A DNA stretch of 64,000 nt, taken from Vibrio panuliri. GTDB taxonomy: Bacteria > Pseudomonadota > Gammaproteobacteria > Enterobacterales > Vibrionaceae. The notes beneath the pieces are model-generated. The model worked only from the letters and a program-made list of their open reading frames with translations, was not told where the DNA came from and did not search any database. The DNA lies in NCBI RefSeq assembly GCF_009938205.1, contig NZ_AP019654.1, forward strand, positions 2,384,540-2,448,539, in the 5' to 3' direction. Shown in pieces: positions 29,421 to 38,887 of this stretch; the stretch's first letter is position 1; the number at the start of each line of letters is the position of its first letter. The position numbers and the translations under genes are program-made.

Positions 29421-30560
29421 TTACTGCAATAGTGTCATTGCAGAGTTTGGCAACTGTTTTGCTTGAGCCAGAATTGAAGTACCAGCTTGTTGCAGAATTT
29501 GTGCTTTGGTCATTGCCGTTGTTTCTTTAGCAAAATCAGTATCACGGATTCGGCTGTTCGAAGACTCAACGTTTTCTTGGATGTTCGCCAAGTTATTAAT
29601 GCTGTGACTTAGGCGGTTTTGTTTTGCACCAAGGTCCGCACGTTGTGAATCAACATATTTCAATGCTGAATCAACAATACCAACGGCATTTTGCGCGCCA
29701 CCAACGCTTGTTACATCAATATCTTGCGTCGTAGTTCGCACACCTGGGCCTGACTCCAAGCCAAGATCACCAGCCAAACCACCGCTGAATGAGATGTTGC
29801 CTTGTAGATTTGGCTCCGCGGCAAATAGTTGCAGCTTACCGTCCTCATCTACCGATGCTTTAAGCAAGTCAGTTTGACCATTTAGGTACGTTGCTAGCTC
29901 TTCGATGTCATCGCCCACTTTGGCATTCACTGCAAGGTTGACCAGCTCACCACTTTTAGTCGTAAACTCAATCTTTAGATCGCTCTTACCTTGCGCCACA
30001 CCCCAAGTGTTGTCTTTACCATTAGTGGCAACAAAGCTTTGTCCACCCATGCGGTAATCATCAGCACGCACACTGGTTAGACCCATAATCATTGCTTCAC
30101 CTGAGCTGGCACCAATTTGGAATGACGCTTCACCAAATGAGCCATTCAGTAGCTTACGGCCACCAAAAGACGTGGTTTCCGCAATACGGTTCAACTCGTC
30201 TTGCAGTGCTGAAACTTCTTCGTTGATTGCTTCACGCTCTGAATCAGAGTTCGTGCCGTTCGCCGACTGTAATGATAGGTCGCGGATACGCTGCAGAATA
30301 GAGGTCGATTCGTTTAGAGCACCTTCTGCGGTTTGGGCGATAGAGATACCATCGTTGGCGTTGCGCATTGCCACGTCAAGACCACGAGACTGTGCAGTCA
30401 AGCGGTTAGAGATCTGCAGACCCGCAGCATCGTCTTTGGCACTATTAATCTTTTGACCAGATGACAAACGTTCCATTGACGTGTTCAGGTCACCCGTCGC
30501 TTTATTCAAGTAACGCTGTGCTGTCATTGCAGAGACGTTAGTATTTACTGTAATGGTCAT
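29421..30560 (-). CDS. flaA: Flagellin FlaA (core subunit, sigma-54 class)
   Basis: 379-residue flagellin closely matching V. cholerae Fla[24 protein letters not shown] at the start, then [30 protein letters not shown], and the end [22 protein letters not shown] start at ATG 30560, preceded by GGAGAGCAACCT; the frame stays open upstream but without flagellin-like sequence. It has a sigma-54-type promoter at 30700-30714, the arrangement known for V. cholerae flaA, where this subunit is required for filament formation. It lies between flgL and flaC. Confidence 0.94.
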   Translation of the reverse strand: MTITVNTNVSAMTAQRYLNKATGDLNTSMERLSSGQKINSAKDDAAGLQISNRLTAQSRGLDVAMRNANDGISIAQTAEGALNESTSILQRIRDLSLQSANGTNSDSEREAINEEVSALQDELNRIAETTSFGGRKLLNGSFGEASFQIGASSGEAMIMGLTSVRADDYRMGGQSFVATNGKDNTWGVAQGKSDLKIEFTTKSGELVNLAVNAKVGDDIEELATYLNGQTDLLKASVDEDGKLQLFAAEPNLQGNISFSGGLAGDLGLESGPGVRTTTQDIDVTSVGGAQNAVGIVDSALKYVDSQRADLGAKQNRLSHSINNLANIQENVESSNSRIRDTDFAKETTAMTKAQILQQAGTSILAQAKQLPNSAMTLLQ

Positions 30561-30925
30561 AGGTTGCTCTCCTAGTGAGTTCGCAAGTACTCGCGAAGCG
30601 GTCAGCTTGATCTCATTGGGAAGCACTGACCGTAAATGACTTGCTAAGTAAGCGACTGCCTACTTAAAAACCGTTTAATTTAACTCTTGTTTATCTAATT
30701 CAATTAGCATGCCAACTAAGTAAAAACATAAAAATAATTTTATACATGATTATTTTCAATGAGTTAGACAAAAGGCATCTCTTATACCTATCGAACTCTT
30801 TCTACTCGTTTTCTACTTATTGCCGCTTTTTTGCCCCATCCATTGCCACGGTGAATTTATTCACCCTGTTTCTCTATAGATGGCACCACTGTCAAATTTC
30901 GCGCTTATGGCATTGCACATAAGGC
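30561..30925. other. Long intergenic region between flgL and flaA
   Basis: About 365 bases, no gene. It contains the flaA sigma-54 box and a flaA leader of about 130 bases. At 30904-30924 a CTTATG / CATAAG hairpin lies right after the flgL stop; it has no T-tract, so it is a weak terminator candidate. Confidence 0.4.
30700..30714 (-). promoter_or_regulatory. flaA: Sigma-54 promoter candidate for flaA
   Basis: Minus strand TGGCAT, 5 bases, TTGA. The -24 element is good and the spacing exact, but the -12 element has TTGA in place of TTGC. It is supported by the known sigma-54 control of V. cholerae flaA. Confidence 0.6.
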
Positions 30926-32119
30926 TTATATGTAGTTAAACAGTGTTAAATCCTTTGTTTTACCAAAAGCTTGTTGAGATGCCTGTAGCGCGCGTGAGTT
31001 TTCATTAAACTCAATCACTGCTGCGGCATAATCAAGATCTTCAAAATTGCTCTTTGATTTCGCCAACGTCATTTTAAAATCTTGATGTTGTTGCTCTTGG
31101 ATATCGAGAGTGCTTAAGCGTGCACCCACATCTGAACGCGCTTTGTTCATTTGAATAAAGCCCGCATGAAATTCTTGTACCACTCGCTGTAACTCTGCCG
31201 TGTTAGAAGCATCAGAGACCGAACCATCAGACAAATCTCGCGCCTCTTTAAAAGTTTCAAACAAGCTAACATTCTTCTGAGGTTTTAGGTCGATCACGTC
31301 GCCTTTGGTTATCTGACCTTTAACTTGAATCGATAGGTCACCATACTGAATCCCATCAGCAGGATTGAACTCATCAGCTTTGACTACGCTACCGTTCCGT
31401 TCTAACTGATAACCGTATTTTTCATTCGGCATATCAACAAAGGTAAGTTTGTACTCCGCTTTATCGTCACTATCGCTGTTAGTTGCACGTTCAAGCAGCA
31501 GTTCAGAGCCTTCTTGCAACTGATAGCTAGGCTTGTAATCACCAAAGGGATTGGCGACTTCCATAAATACCTTGTTGCCAGGGAAGTTAATTGGCATCTC
31601 CTGACTGTTAGAAATACGCATCTTTCTTTGATAGTCATCGCCCGAGTAACTGATGTTACCCGCCTTATCGCTAAAAAATGGCTGCACCTTTGCCTTGGTT
31701 CCGGAAAACACATAGTTACCAGACTCATCTTGTGTGTTGGCTAAAGTCAGTAGATTGCTAAACAGCTCTTCAATTTCACGACGTTTGGCTTGTCGATCCT
31801 CAGGTGAAAGTGAGCCGTTGATCATTTCCATCACGGTACGCTTCCCCTCATCGACATAGTCTTCAGCATTCGCCATGATCACCTCATTGTGCTGAAGGCG
31901 ACTACGTGTCAGTACAATGGCATCAACATATTGTTGAAGCTGCTGACTTTGCTGACCAATATTTTGGATGTAGTGAGTGGCCAACGGGTTGTCACTTGGC
32001 TGCAAAAGCTTTTTGCCTGAGGCAAGTTGCGCTTGGTTGTGGTGAACCTTGCCTTCTTGTCTGCGCAAATCATTCTGTACTGATTGGTAGTTATGAAAGC
32101 TGGAAATTCTATTCATCAT
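30926..32119 (-). CDS. flgL: Flagellar hook-filament junction protein FlgL (HAP3)
   Basis: 397-residue flagellin-like junction protein that links the hook (through FlgK) to the filament. Typical start MNRISSFHNYQSVQNDLRRQEGK, then LASGKKLLQPSDNPLAT and DESGNYVFSGTKAKVQPF; the C-terminus LDYAAAVIEFNENSRALQASQQAFGK is the coiled D0 helix. Two adjacent ATGs (32119, 32116) both follow GGAG; I keep the first. It lies 12 bases after flgK and shares its promoter. Confidence 0.94.
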   Translation of the reverse strand: MMNRISSFHNYQSVQNDLRRQEGKVHHNQAQLASGKKLLQPSDNPLATHYIQNIGQQSQQLQQYVDAIVLTRSRLQHNEVIMANAEDYVDEGKRTVMEMINGSLSPEDRQAKRREIEELFSNLLTLANTQDESGNYVFSGTKAKVQPFFSDKAGNISYSGDDYQRKMRISNSQEMPINFPGNKVFMEVANPFGDYKPSYQLQEGSELLLERATNSDSDDKAEYKLTFVDMPNEKYGYQLERNGSVVKADEFNPADGIQYGDLSIQVKGQITKGDVIDLKPQKNVSLFETFKEARDLSDGSVSDASNTAELQRVVQEFHAGFIQMNKARSDVGARLSTLDIQEQQHQDFKMTLAKSKSNFEDLDYAAAVIEFNENSRALQASQQAFGKTKDLTLFNYI

Positions 32120-32131
32120 TTAGTCGCTCTC

Positions 32132-34006
32132 CTACCTTAGTGCCAAGATGGTATCGAAGGTTTCATTGGCGGCTTGCATCACACGCGATGAGGCCATATA
32201 AGCTTGTTGAAACTTCATCATATTGGCGGCTTCTTCATCTAGGTTGACCCCAGATATAGAGGCTATACGCTCCTCCGCCGATTCCTTTTCAATACGAGAG
32301 ACATCGGTTAACTTAGAAGCGGTAGACAACTTCAAGCCAACATCCGTATTGAGGTCATGATAAATATCGATAATCGATGATTGACCGCCATTAAGGTGTT
32401 TATCAGTCTGCAGATACAACATCTTACGTAAGTTGCCGTTACCACCATCTGAAGGCACAAGGTTCGCAGTAAACTTGTCGTTTGGTAGTGCACCCTTTGA
32501 GAGGGTAAAACTCGTCCCTTGAACCGTAACCTCTCCTTTCGGTGGATAAGGCTGCGGCTGCTGCAAAACTTTGCCGTTTTTATCGGTAACGGCAAACTGG
32601 GTACCATCCGGCGAAATAATCACTTCAAACTCTTTTAGGTCACCGGCTTGTTGAATGTCAAAGCTGGCAGTACCTTGGGCAAATGTCGTGGATGCTTCAT
32701 AGCTTTGTGCGGCAATCTTTGTCGCATCGGTGGTCGCTAACTGAATCTGACCCGCTCCAGAGCGCGTAGGACGAATAAGCACTCGTTCACCACTAGCAAG
32801 CCCTTGATTAATTTCGATACGTAATCCATCCACACTAATGGCATTGTCTTTCACCGCAACGGCGGAGCGTTCACCATCAGGGCGGGTAACATAATAGTCA
32901 CTGCCATCGTACTGCAGCGAATACTCACCAGCTTTCAATGGAGTGACGTTTTCAATGTAAACCGCCAGATCCGCTTGGGAGTTTGAGGCAGTCACGACAC
33001 GTGATTTAGCCGCAACCTGCGAGTTGATGTCGGTAAACAAGTTATCACCCACTTTGCCGTTCAAATCCAAACCTTGCGACTGAAGGTAGTTAACAGCATT
33101 AACGTAACCGATCGTCATTTTGCCTAGTTCATCAAGCACGTCAGGGATTTTTTCATCACGCATATCGAGCATGGCACCGATTTTCCCATCCATATCTTTG
33201 CTGGTGATCGGCTTAATGCCCTCGCCTTCGATCATTGCCAATCGACGCTGATGAACATCAGGAAAACCATCAACCAATGCAAGTTGGCTTGCTTCCGTGC
33301 CAGAGACCAAGGTATGACCATTGCCGATATGAACGTTAAAGCCTTCGCGATTTGAGCGGGGAGTCACGGTCACTTTAGTATATTCAGACAGTTCCGCGAC
33401 GAGCTTTTCATGGGTATCCATCAAGTCGTTGTGTGGACCTGGGGTACGCATCATCAGACGATGAATATCACGAATTTCAGTACCAATTTGGTTGATGCGC
33501 TCTACGCCAAGCTCTAGTTTTTTGTTGACGACATCATGCTGACGACGAACATCTTCATAAAAGTCATTAAGATTCTGTGCGATTAGACCCGCCTTCTCTA
33601 GCACAACCTTACGTGAACCAACATCGTTTGGGCTGTCCGCTAACGACTTAACCGCGTCAAACCAACTGTTCATGTTTTCGGGAATTTTCTTTGACGAAAC
33701 CGAAGAGAGCAAACCAGATAACATCTCCAGATCTTCTTCTGAGTCACGGCGCTTAGCAAAATTGGTCGTCGATAAGTTCAACTCATTCACGGCAAACTGA
33801 TCCCATGAGCGGCGAACATTTTCCACATGCACGCCCATGCCGTAAGTTTGTCCACCAAACTGGCGCGGATCACTTGTTCCTTGTATAACAGATTGGCGAC
33901 TATAACCTTCTGTATTAACGTTAGAAATGTTGTGACCAGTGGTATTGAGTTGTCTCTGAGCGGTTAAGACACTTTGTGTACCTAACCCCAAAAGATCCGA
34001 CGCCAT
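32132..34006 (-). CDS. flgK: Flagellar hook-associated protein FlgK (HAP1)
   Basis: 624-residue first junction protein on the hook. N-terminal block LLGLGTQSVLTAQRQLNTTGHNISN(V)NTEGYSRQ and C-terminal block SGVNLDEEAANMMKFQQAYMASSRVMQAANETFDT are diagnostic. The large middle domain is the variable surface region. It begins a new transcription unit: a perfect sigma-54 box lies 57 bases upstream at 34063-34077, after the flgJ terminator. Confidence 0.95.
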   Translation of the reverse strand: MASDLLGLGTQSVLTAQRQLNTTGHNISNVNTEGYSRQSVIQGTSDPRQFGGQTYGMGVHVENVRRSWDQFAVNELNLSTTNFAKRRDSEEDLEMLSGLLSSVSSKKIPENMNSWFDAVKSLADSPNDVGSRKVVLEKAGLIAQNLNDFYEDVRRQHDVVNKKLELGVERINQIGTEIRDIHRLMMRTPGPHNDLMDTHEKLVAELSEYTKVTVTPRSNREGFNVHIGNGHTLVSGTEASQLALVDGFPDVHQRRLAMIEGEGIKPITSKDMDGKIGAMLDMRDEKIPDVLDELGKMTIGYVNAVNYLQSQGLDLNGKVGDNLFTDINSQVAAKSRVVTASNSQADLAVYIENVTPLKAGEYSLQYDGSDYYVTRPDGERSAVAVKDNAISVDGLRIEINQGLASGERVLIRPTRSGAGQIQLATTDATKIAAQSYEASTTFAQGTASFDIQQAGDLKEFEVIISPDGTQFAVTDKNGKVLQQPQPYPPKGEVTVQGTSFTLSKGALPNDKFTANLVPSDGGNGNLRKMLYLQTDKHLNGGQSSIIDIYHDLNTDVGLKLSTASKLTDVSRIEKESAEERIASISGVNLDEEAANMMKFQQAYMASSRVMQAANETFDTILALR

Positions 34007-34062
34007 ACTGCCCCCGAAAACCTAATAAAATCAGCATTTGCTGAGTAACTTATAGGTAACTA

Positions 34063-34077
34063 GCAAGTTATGTGCCA
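34063..34077 (-). promoter_or_regulatory. Sigma-54 promoter for flgKL
   Basis: Minus strand TGGCAC, ATAAC, TTGC: an exact match to the TGGCAC-N5-TTGC consensus, 57 bases from the flgK start. Confidence 0.87.
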
Positions 34078-34202
34078 AAAGAAGAGAGCATTCAGCGTGG
34101 TGGGGTTGTTGGGCTCAACCGGGTGAGAAATGTGCGTCGAGAAACTTAAGAGAAAGTAAGGAACCTAGCGTCGAGCAATCTAAGCTCAACATTCTTAGAT
34201 AT

Positions 34203-34224
34203 AAAAAATCACCCGAAGGTGATT
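34203..34224 (-). terminator. Rho-independent terminator after flgJ
   Basis: Seven-base-pair stem AATCACC / GGTGATT at 34207-34213 and 34218-34224; six A's give T's on the minus strand. The terminator overlaps the end of the flgFGHIJ unit. Confidence 0.8.
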
Positions 34225-34225
34225 C

Positions 34226-35167
34226 TTACATCTGATCTATTTTCGATTTAACCCTTAACACCTTGTCTGCGTATTGAGGGTCAGTCGCATATCCTGCCTG
34301 ATGGATCCCACGAATAAACTCTTCATTACTCCCACCATGACGCAGTGCGGTGGTGTAACGTGGGTTTTCATTAAGGAAGCGAACATAGTCGTTAAAGCTC
34401 TGCTCATAATCTTGATAAGCACGGAACGCCGCTTTTTCTTGTACAGGAACACCTTGGTGATACTCCAAGGTCTGTGTTGCAACCTTACTTCCAGACCAAC
34501 TCTTGTCAGCCTTAATATTAAATAGGTTGTGACTATTACCGCGGCTGTTTGCCACCATTTTTTGCCCCCATCCCGTTTCCAATGCTGCTTGAGCAAGTAA
34601 CAGTGATGAGTCCACACCTAAAGCTTTCGCGGCTTTATCAGCATAAGGCTTCATGGAGGCAACAAAAGATTCTGGAGAATCAAATCGGCTTGGCGATGGC
34701 TTCGACTGTGCGACCTCAGGAGCTTGTGCCACCACAGCAGTTTCACCATTTCGCTCTCGTACTTCTTGCTCATGACGAGCTCGATCTACTTTTTGCATTA
34801 GATGCTCAAAGTCGTTATCTCGAGCATTGGCACTCTGGTTTTCAATCGAGCCAGTGCTCAATTGAGCAACAATCATATCCGCAAGTCCAAGAGAACCCGA
34901 TGAACTCAACTCACTCGCCATTTGATCATCGAGCATTTGGCGATAAAACTGCTGGTTTTGACTGTCCATCAGACCGGATTCGAAGGTCGCATTGGCATCA
35001 CGCATTGACTTAAACAACATATTGGTAAAGATCGCTTCAAACTGCTTAGCAGCAGCCGACAACGCTTCTTTTTCGCTTTTCTCATCACCATTGACGGCTT
35101 GCTGACGAAGTCTGTCTAGCCCCGCCAAGTCGTTGATAAAACCAATGTCGTTACCGTTGTTAATCAT
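34226..35167 (-). CDS. flgJ: Flagellar rod assembly protein / peptidoglycan hydrolase FlgJ
   Basis: 313-residue two-domain protein. Residues 1 to about 110 form the rod-cap/scaffold domain (EKEALSAAAKQFEAIFTNMLFKSMRDA). After a charged linker, the C-terminal glucosaminidase domain (about 165-313) has the catalytic glutamate in LAQAALETGWGQK and NLFNIKADKSWSG. It opens a hole in the cell wall while capping the growing rod. It follows flgI by nine bases. Confidence 0.95.
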   Translation of the reverse strand: MINNGNDIGFINDLAGLDRLRQQAVNGDEKSEKEALSAAAKQFEAIFTNMLFKSMRDANATFESGLMDSQNQQFYRQMLDDQMASELSSSGSLGLADMIVAQLSTGSIENQSANARDNDFEHLMQKVDRARHEQEVRERNGETAVVAQAPEVAQSKPSPSRFDSPESFVASMKPYADKAAKALGVDSSLLLAQAALETGWGQKMVANSRGNSHNLFNIKADKSWSGSKVATQTLEYHQGVPVQEKAAFRAYQDYEQSFNDYVRFLNENPRYTTALRHGGSNEEFIRGIHQAGYATDPQYADKVLRVKSKIDQM

Positions 35168-35176
35168 GTGAATCCC

Positions 35177-36268
35177 TTAAATGATGATCAGTTGGCCTTC
35201 AATCGCGCCAGCTTGCTTGAGAGCTTGCAAAATCGCCATTAAATCGGAAGGAGCCGCACCCACTTCGTTCACAGCACGGACGAGGTCATCGAGCGTTAAC
35301 CCTGGCTCAAACTTGAACATCTTGCCTTTTTCTTCCGTGACTTCAATATCCGAATCAGGCACGACAACCGTATCACCACCACTAAATGGATTAGGTTGAC
35401 TCACGTTTAAATTCTCTTTAATCGCCACCGTCATACCACCATGAGTGACCGCAGCAGGTTTCAAGCGCACATGCTTACCAACGACGATAGTGCCTGTGCG
35501 AGAGTTAACAATTATTTTCGCAGAGCCTTCTGCTGGGTTGAACTCAAGATTTTCAACTGCGGATAGAAAAGCGACTCGTTGGCTGATATCTCTTGGCGCA
35601 CGGATTTTAACCGACGTAGCATCAACCGCTTGCGCCATTTGTGGACCAAGGAAATTATTCACTGCATCAGCCATACGCTGTGCCGTGGTAAAGTCAGACT
35701 CAAGTAGGTTAAAGGTAATGTAATCACCGCGGCTAAATGGGGTCGGGATCTCACGTTCAACAATCGCGCCGTTCGAAATCATACCGGCAGTTGGGTTGTT
35801 ACCAACGATTTTCGAACCATCGGCTCCCGTGGCACTAAAACCACTCACCACTAAGTTGCCCTGCGCAACGGCGTAAATTTGACCATCAAGACCTTTCAGC
35901 ATGGTTTGCATTAGCGTACCACCACGTAGGCTTTTCGCTGAGCCGATAGATGAAACCGTCACATCGATACTCTGACCTTGCTTGGAGAATGCAGGTAACT
36001 CTGCGGTTACGATTACCGCTGCGACGTTTTTGGTTTTTGGTTTCGTGCCGGGCGGCAATTGGATGCCGAAGTTTTGCAACATGGCATTAAAGCTTTGGTC
36101 AGTAAAAGGCGTTGACTCTCCAGTACCCGGTAGGCCCGTCACTAGACCGTAACCTACCAATTGGTTGCTACGCACACCGGCCACTTGCGCTACGTCTTTA
36201 ATACGCGCAGCATGTGCCGATGTCACGAACATAATCAAACTGGTAAAAAGGAGTAACGCTTTTTTCAT
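35177..36268 (-). CDS. flgI: Flagellar P-ring protein FlgI
   Basis: 363-residue periplasmic ring protein with a Sec signal peptide ([21 protein letters not shown]). Diagnostic stretches: [33 protein letters not shown](S)[17 protein letters not shown], and the C-terminal [27 protein letters not shown]. It surrounds the rod in the peptidoglycan layer; in Vibrio the FlgO/FlgP/FlgT and MotX/Y rings attach around it. Located between flgH and flgJ in the usual order. Confidence 0.96.
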   Translation of the reverse strand: MKKALLLFTSLIMFVTSAHAARIKDVAQVAGVRSNQLVGYGLVTGLPGTGESTPFTDQSFNAMLQNFGIQLPPGTKPKTKNVAAVIVTAELPAFSKQGQSIDVTVSSIGSAKSLRGGTLMQTMLKGLDGQIYAVAQGNLVVSGFSATGADGSKIVGNNPTAGMISNGAIVEREIPTPFSRGDYITFNLLESDFTTAQRMADAVNNFLGPQMAQAVDATSVKIRAPRDISQRVAFLSAVENLEFNPAEGSAKIIVNSRTGTIVVGKHVRLKPAAVTHGGMTVAIKENLNVSQPNPFSGGDTVVVPDSDIEVTEEKGKMFKFEPGLTLDDLVRAVNEVGAAPSDLMAILQALKQAGAIEGQLIII

Positions 36269-36319
36269 TGTGATACCTGTAACTGGAAGACGATGTCAAA
36301 ACACCGTCTTTAAATTGTG

Positions 36320-37099
36320 TTACAGAGATACATTGAAGAATCGTGCCAAGAATCCTGGTTCTTGCATATCTTGCTGAGTACCCGTCCCAGAGTAGCGAAT
36401 ACGAGCATTGGAAACGCGAGTTGAAGCAATGGTATTATCGTAGGTAATATCGTCCGGACGGATGGTGCCGCTTAAACGAATATACTCATCACCGGTGTTT
36501 AACGTCAGCCATTTTTCACCACGAATTACCAAGTTACCATTCGCTAATACTTCAATCACCTCAACGGTAATCGAACCCGATAAGCTGTTGCTTTGGTTGG
36601 CTTCTGAACTGCCGCTAAACTTGTTATCGTTGGAAAGGTTGTAGGAGAAATTGTAGTCACCAACATTAAGTTGCTTGCCACCCACTTCTAGTGGATCCAT
36701 GTTTGCCGCATTGTTTTTCGACAAGTCAGCATCCGCACTCTTTGCCGCCTTCGTTTTTTCGTCTAGGGTCACGGTAATGATATCACCAATGCCGTGAGGC
36801 TTAGAGTCGTCATATAAGCTAGTAGAGCTTGCGGTATTAAATAGCGAGCCGGTCTCTGCTGCATAGTGCTCTGGTTGATGCTTTGGATGAATTGGCGCCC
36901 ATGCAGGGTCGCCTGCAACCGGATCATTTCTGCCGCGCAAGGTATCAATAATCCCTGAACTGGTATCGCTAGACTTGTCCCCTTCAACCGCATCAACCGT
37001 GGTCGTGCCTTGAGTAACATCCGGCGTTTCAACTGGAGTATTAAACATTGAGCAACCTGACATAAGACTAATCAGGAGCAAAGGAAGAAAGCGCTTCAT
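36320..37099 (-). CDS. flgH: Flagellar L-ring lipoprotein FlgH
   Basis: 259-residue outer-membrane lipoprotein; lipobox LMSGCSMF (Cys16). Conserved FlgH features follow: [43 protein letters not shown], and [24 protein letters not shown]. It forms the outer ring through which the rod passes. It lies 19 bases after flgG and 51 bases before flgI. Confidence 0.95.
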   Translation of the reverse strand: MKRFLPLLLISLMSGCSMFNTPVETPDVTQGTTTVDAVEGDKSSDTSSGIIDTLRGRNDPVAGDPAWAPIHPKHQPEHYAAETGSLFNTASSTSLYDDSKPHGIGDIITVTLDEKTKAAKSADADLSKNNAANMDPLEVGGKQLNVGDYNFSYNLSNDNKFSGSSEANQSNSLSGSITVEVIEVLANGNLVIRGEKWLTLNTGDEYIRLSGTIRPDDITYDNTIASTRVSNARIRYSGTGTQQDMQEPGFLARFFNVSL

Positions 37100-37118
37100 G
37101 TTGTTAACCTCTCAGACG

Positions 37119-37907
37119 TTATAGTTGCTGGTTAACAAAGCTCATCATCTTGTCTACCGCAGAAATAACTTTAGAGTTCATTTCGTAGACTCGTTGAGCT
37201 TCAATCATGTTCACCAACTCTTCAGTCACATTGACGTTAGAGGTTTCTAGCATTGATTGGCGAATATCACCAAAACCGTCTAGACCCGGTACCCCTTCTT
37301 GAGGATCGCCACTTGCACCTGTAGGTAAATATAAGTTCTGACCGATCGGTTCTAGACCACCCGGGTTAACAAAATCAACCGTTGTGATCTGACCTACTAC
37401 TTGGTTATCTTGTTGACCACGTAAACGCACAGAGACTTCACCATCCGTACCGATAGTGATACCCACCGCATCTTGTGGGATGACGATTTCAGGCTCTAGT
37501 GCATAACCCGCACCCGACGTAACCAGCGCACCTTCATCATTCACAGTGAACTGACCGTTACGGCTATAACCAATGTTGCCATCCGGCATCAAGATCTGGA
37601 AGAAACCATCGCCTTCGATCATCATATCTAAGCTGTTGCTGGTCGTTTGCGCGTTACCATTGGTATGCACTTTTTGAGTCGCCACAACCTTTGAACCCGC
37701 CCCAAGCATTAAACCACTTGGTAGCTCCGTATTTTGTGATGACTGGCCACCCGCTTGGTTGATATTTTGGTAAAACAAATCTTCAAATACCGCACGGCTT
37801 TTTTTATAACCAACGGTTGAGGCGTTAGCTAAGTTGTTCGAAATCGTTGAAATGTTGGTTTGCTGCGCGTCTAAGCCAGTCTTACTTACCCATAGTGCCG
37901 GATGCAT
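37119..37907 (-). CDS. flgG: Flagellar distal rod protein FlgG
   Basis: 262-residue rod protein. N-terminal MHPALWVSKTGLDAQQTNIST and ISNNLANASTVGYKKSRAVFEDLFYQ are the FlgG signature; the C-terminal helix has ETSNVNVTEELVNMIEAQRVYEMNSKVISAVDKM. It builds the distal rod between FlgF and the hook protein FlgE. Tight spacing with flgF (20 bases) and flgH. Confidence 0.96.
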   Translation of the reverse strand: MHPALWVSKTGLDAQQTNISTISNNLANASTVGYKKSRAVFEDLFYQNINQAGGQSSQNTELPSGLMLGAGSKVVATQKVHTNGNAQTTSNSLDMMIEGDGFFQILMPDGNIGYSRNGQFTVNDEGALVTSGAGYALEPEIVIPQDAVGITIGTDGEVSVRLRGQQDNQVVGQITTVDFVNPGGLEPIGQNLYLPTGASGDPQEGVPGLDGFGDIRQSMLETSNVNVTEELVNMIEAQRVYEMNSKVISAVDKMMSFVNQQL

Positions 37908-37927
37908 AACTCTCTCCTAAATATCTA

Positions 37928-38677
37928 TTAGCTTGAACGAAGTAGCGAATCAGAAGCTTTGTCCATCTCTTCCGCTGTACTCATCATTTTGACTTGCATT
38001 TCAAATTGGCGTTGTAAGTCAATCAGAGCGGTCATCTCACCGATTGCGTTGACGTTACTTCCTTCAATTGCACCTGTGAGCAGTTTTACTGCACCGTCAG
38101 GCTCGTATGCGGTATTGGGATCTTTTGCTCTGAACAAGCCGTTTGCATCTTTGAATAGTGACTGATTATCAGGGCGAACAAGCTTGATACGGTCAACAAC
38201 TTCCATTGCGTCGGCTGGAGCGCCTTGCGGAACGACTGAAATAGTACCGTCATTGCCGATTTCAACTTTACTGACTGGAATGGGAACGGTAATTGGTGCG
38301 CCAGTTTCCCCCATCACAAGATTGCCATTGCCACTGGTCAATAAACCATTGGCATCAATTTGGAGATTACCGTTGCGGGTTAAACCTTCTTTGCCCGTGT
38401 GATCCATCACTGAAATCCAACCCTCACCTTGGATGGTGACATCAAGATCTCGGCCGGTGGTGATCACACTGCCTTGTTGAAAGTTATGCCCTGGACGTTC
38501 CGTCATGCTAAATACGCGAGTTGGCAAACCATCGCCATACGCTTGCATAGAACGTGCTTGCGCCAAATCAGCACGGAAACCCGTGGTACTGACGTTTGCT
38601 AGGTTGTTCGCTCTAAGCTGCAAAGCTTGCATATTTTGCTTAGCTCCGCTCATGGCGAGAAACAGAGAACGGTCCAT
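37928..38677 (-). CDS. flgF: Flagellar proximal rod protein FlgF
   Basis: 249-residue rod protein starting MDRSLFLAMSGAKQNMQALQLRANNLANVSTTGFR and ending in an axial helix (GSNVNAIGEMTALIDLQRQFEMQVKMMSTAEEMDKA). It is the first gene of the flgFGHIJ unit, with a perfect sigma-54 box 38 bases upstream of its start. Confidence 0.95.
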   Translation of the reverse strand: MDRSLFLAMSGAKQNMQALQLRANNLANVSTTGFRADLAQARSMQAYGDGLPTRVFSMTERPGHNFQQGSVITTGRDLDVTIQGEGWISVMDHTGKEGLTRNGNLQIDANGLLTSGNGNLVMGETGAPITVPIPVSKVEIGNDGTISVVPQGAPADAMEVVDRIKLVRPDNQSLFKDANGLFRAKDPNTAYEPDGAVKLLTGAIEGSNVNAIGEMTALIDLQRQFEMQVKMMSTAEEMDKASDSLLRSS

Positions 38678-38714
38678 TAACTTGCTCCAAAAATCACTAT
38701 TCGAAGCAAATAAA

Positions 38715-38729
38715 GCAATTGTTATGCCA
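38715..38729 (-). promoter_or_regulatory. Sigma-54 promoter for flgFGHIJ
   Basis: Minus strand TGGCAT, AACAA, TTGC: one mismatch to TGGCAC-N5-TTGC, 38 bases from the flgF start. Confidence 0.84.
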
Positions 38730-38822
38730 ATAAAATTACTTGTTATTTATCAGATAAATAGGAAGAAAAATCGACATAAGCATGCCGTTATAGAGGAAGG
38801 TTTTGCCTGCTAGTGGCAACGA

Positions 38823-38852
38823 TGGCAACTTAGCGTTGCCGCTAAGTTGCCA
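38823..38852 (-). terminator. Perfect inverted repeat after flgE, possible T-tract-less terminator
   Basis: TGGCAACTTAGCG (38823-38835) pairs with CGCTAAGTTGCCA (38840-38852), a perfect 13-bp stem with a four-base loop. Neither strand has a T-tract next to it. It separates the flgBCDE and flgFGHIJ units. Confidence 0.5.
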
Positions 38853-38887
38853 TTCAGATTAAGCACAAAGATTCTGCTCAAGGAGAA

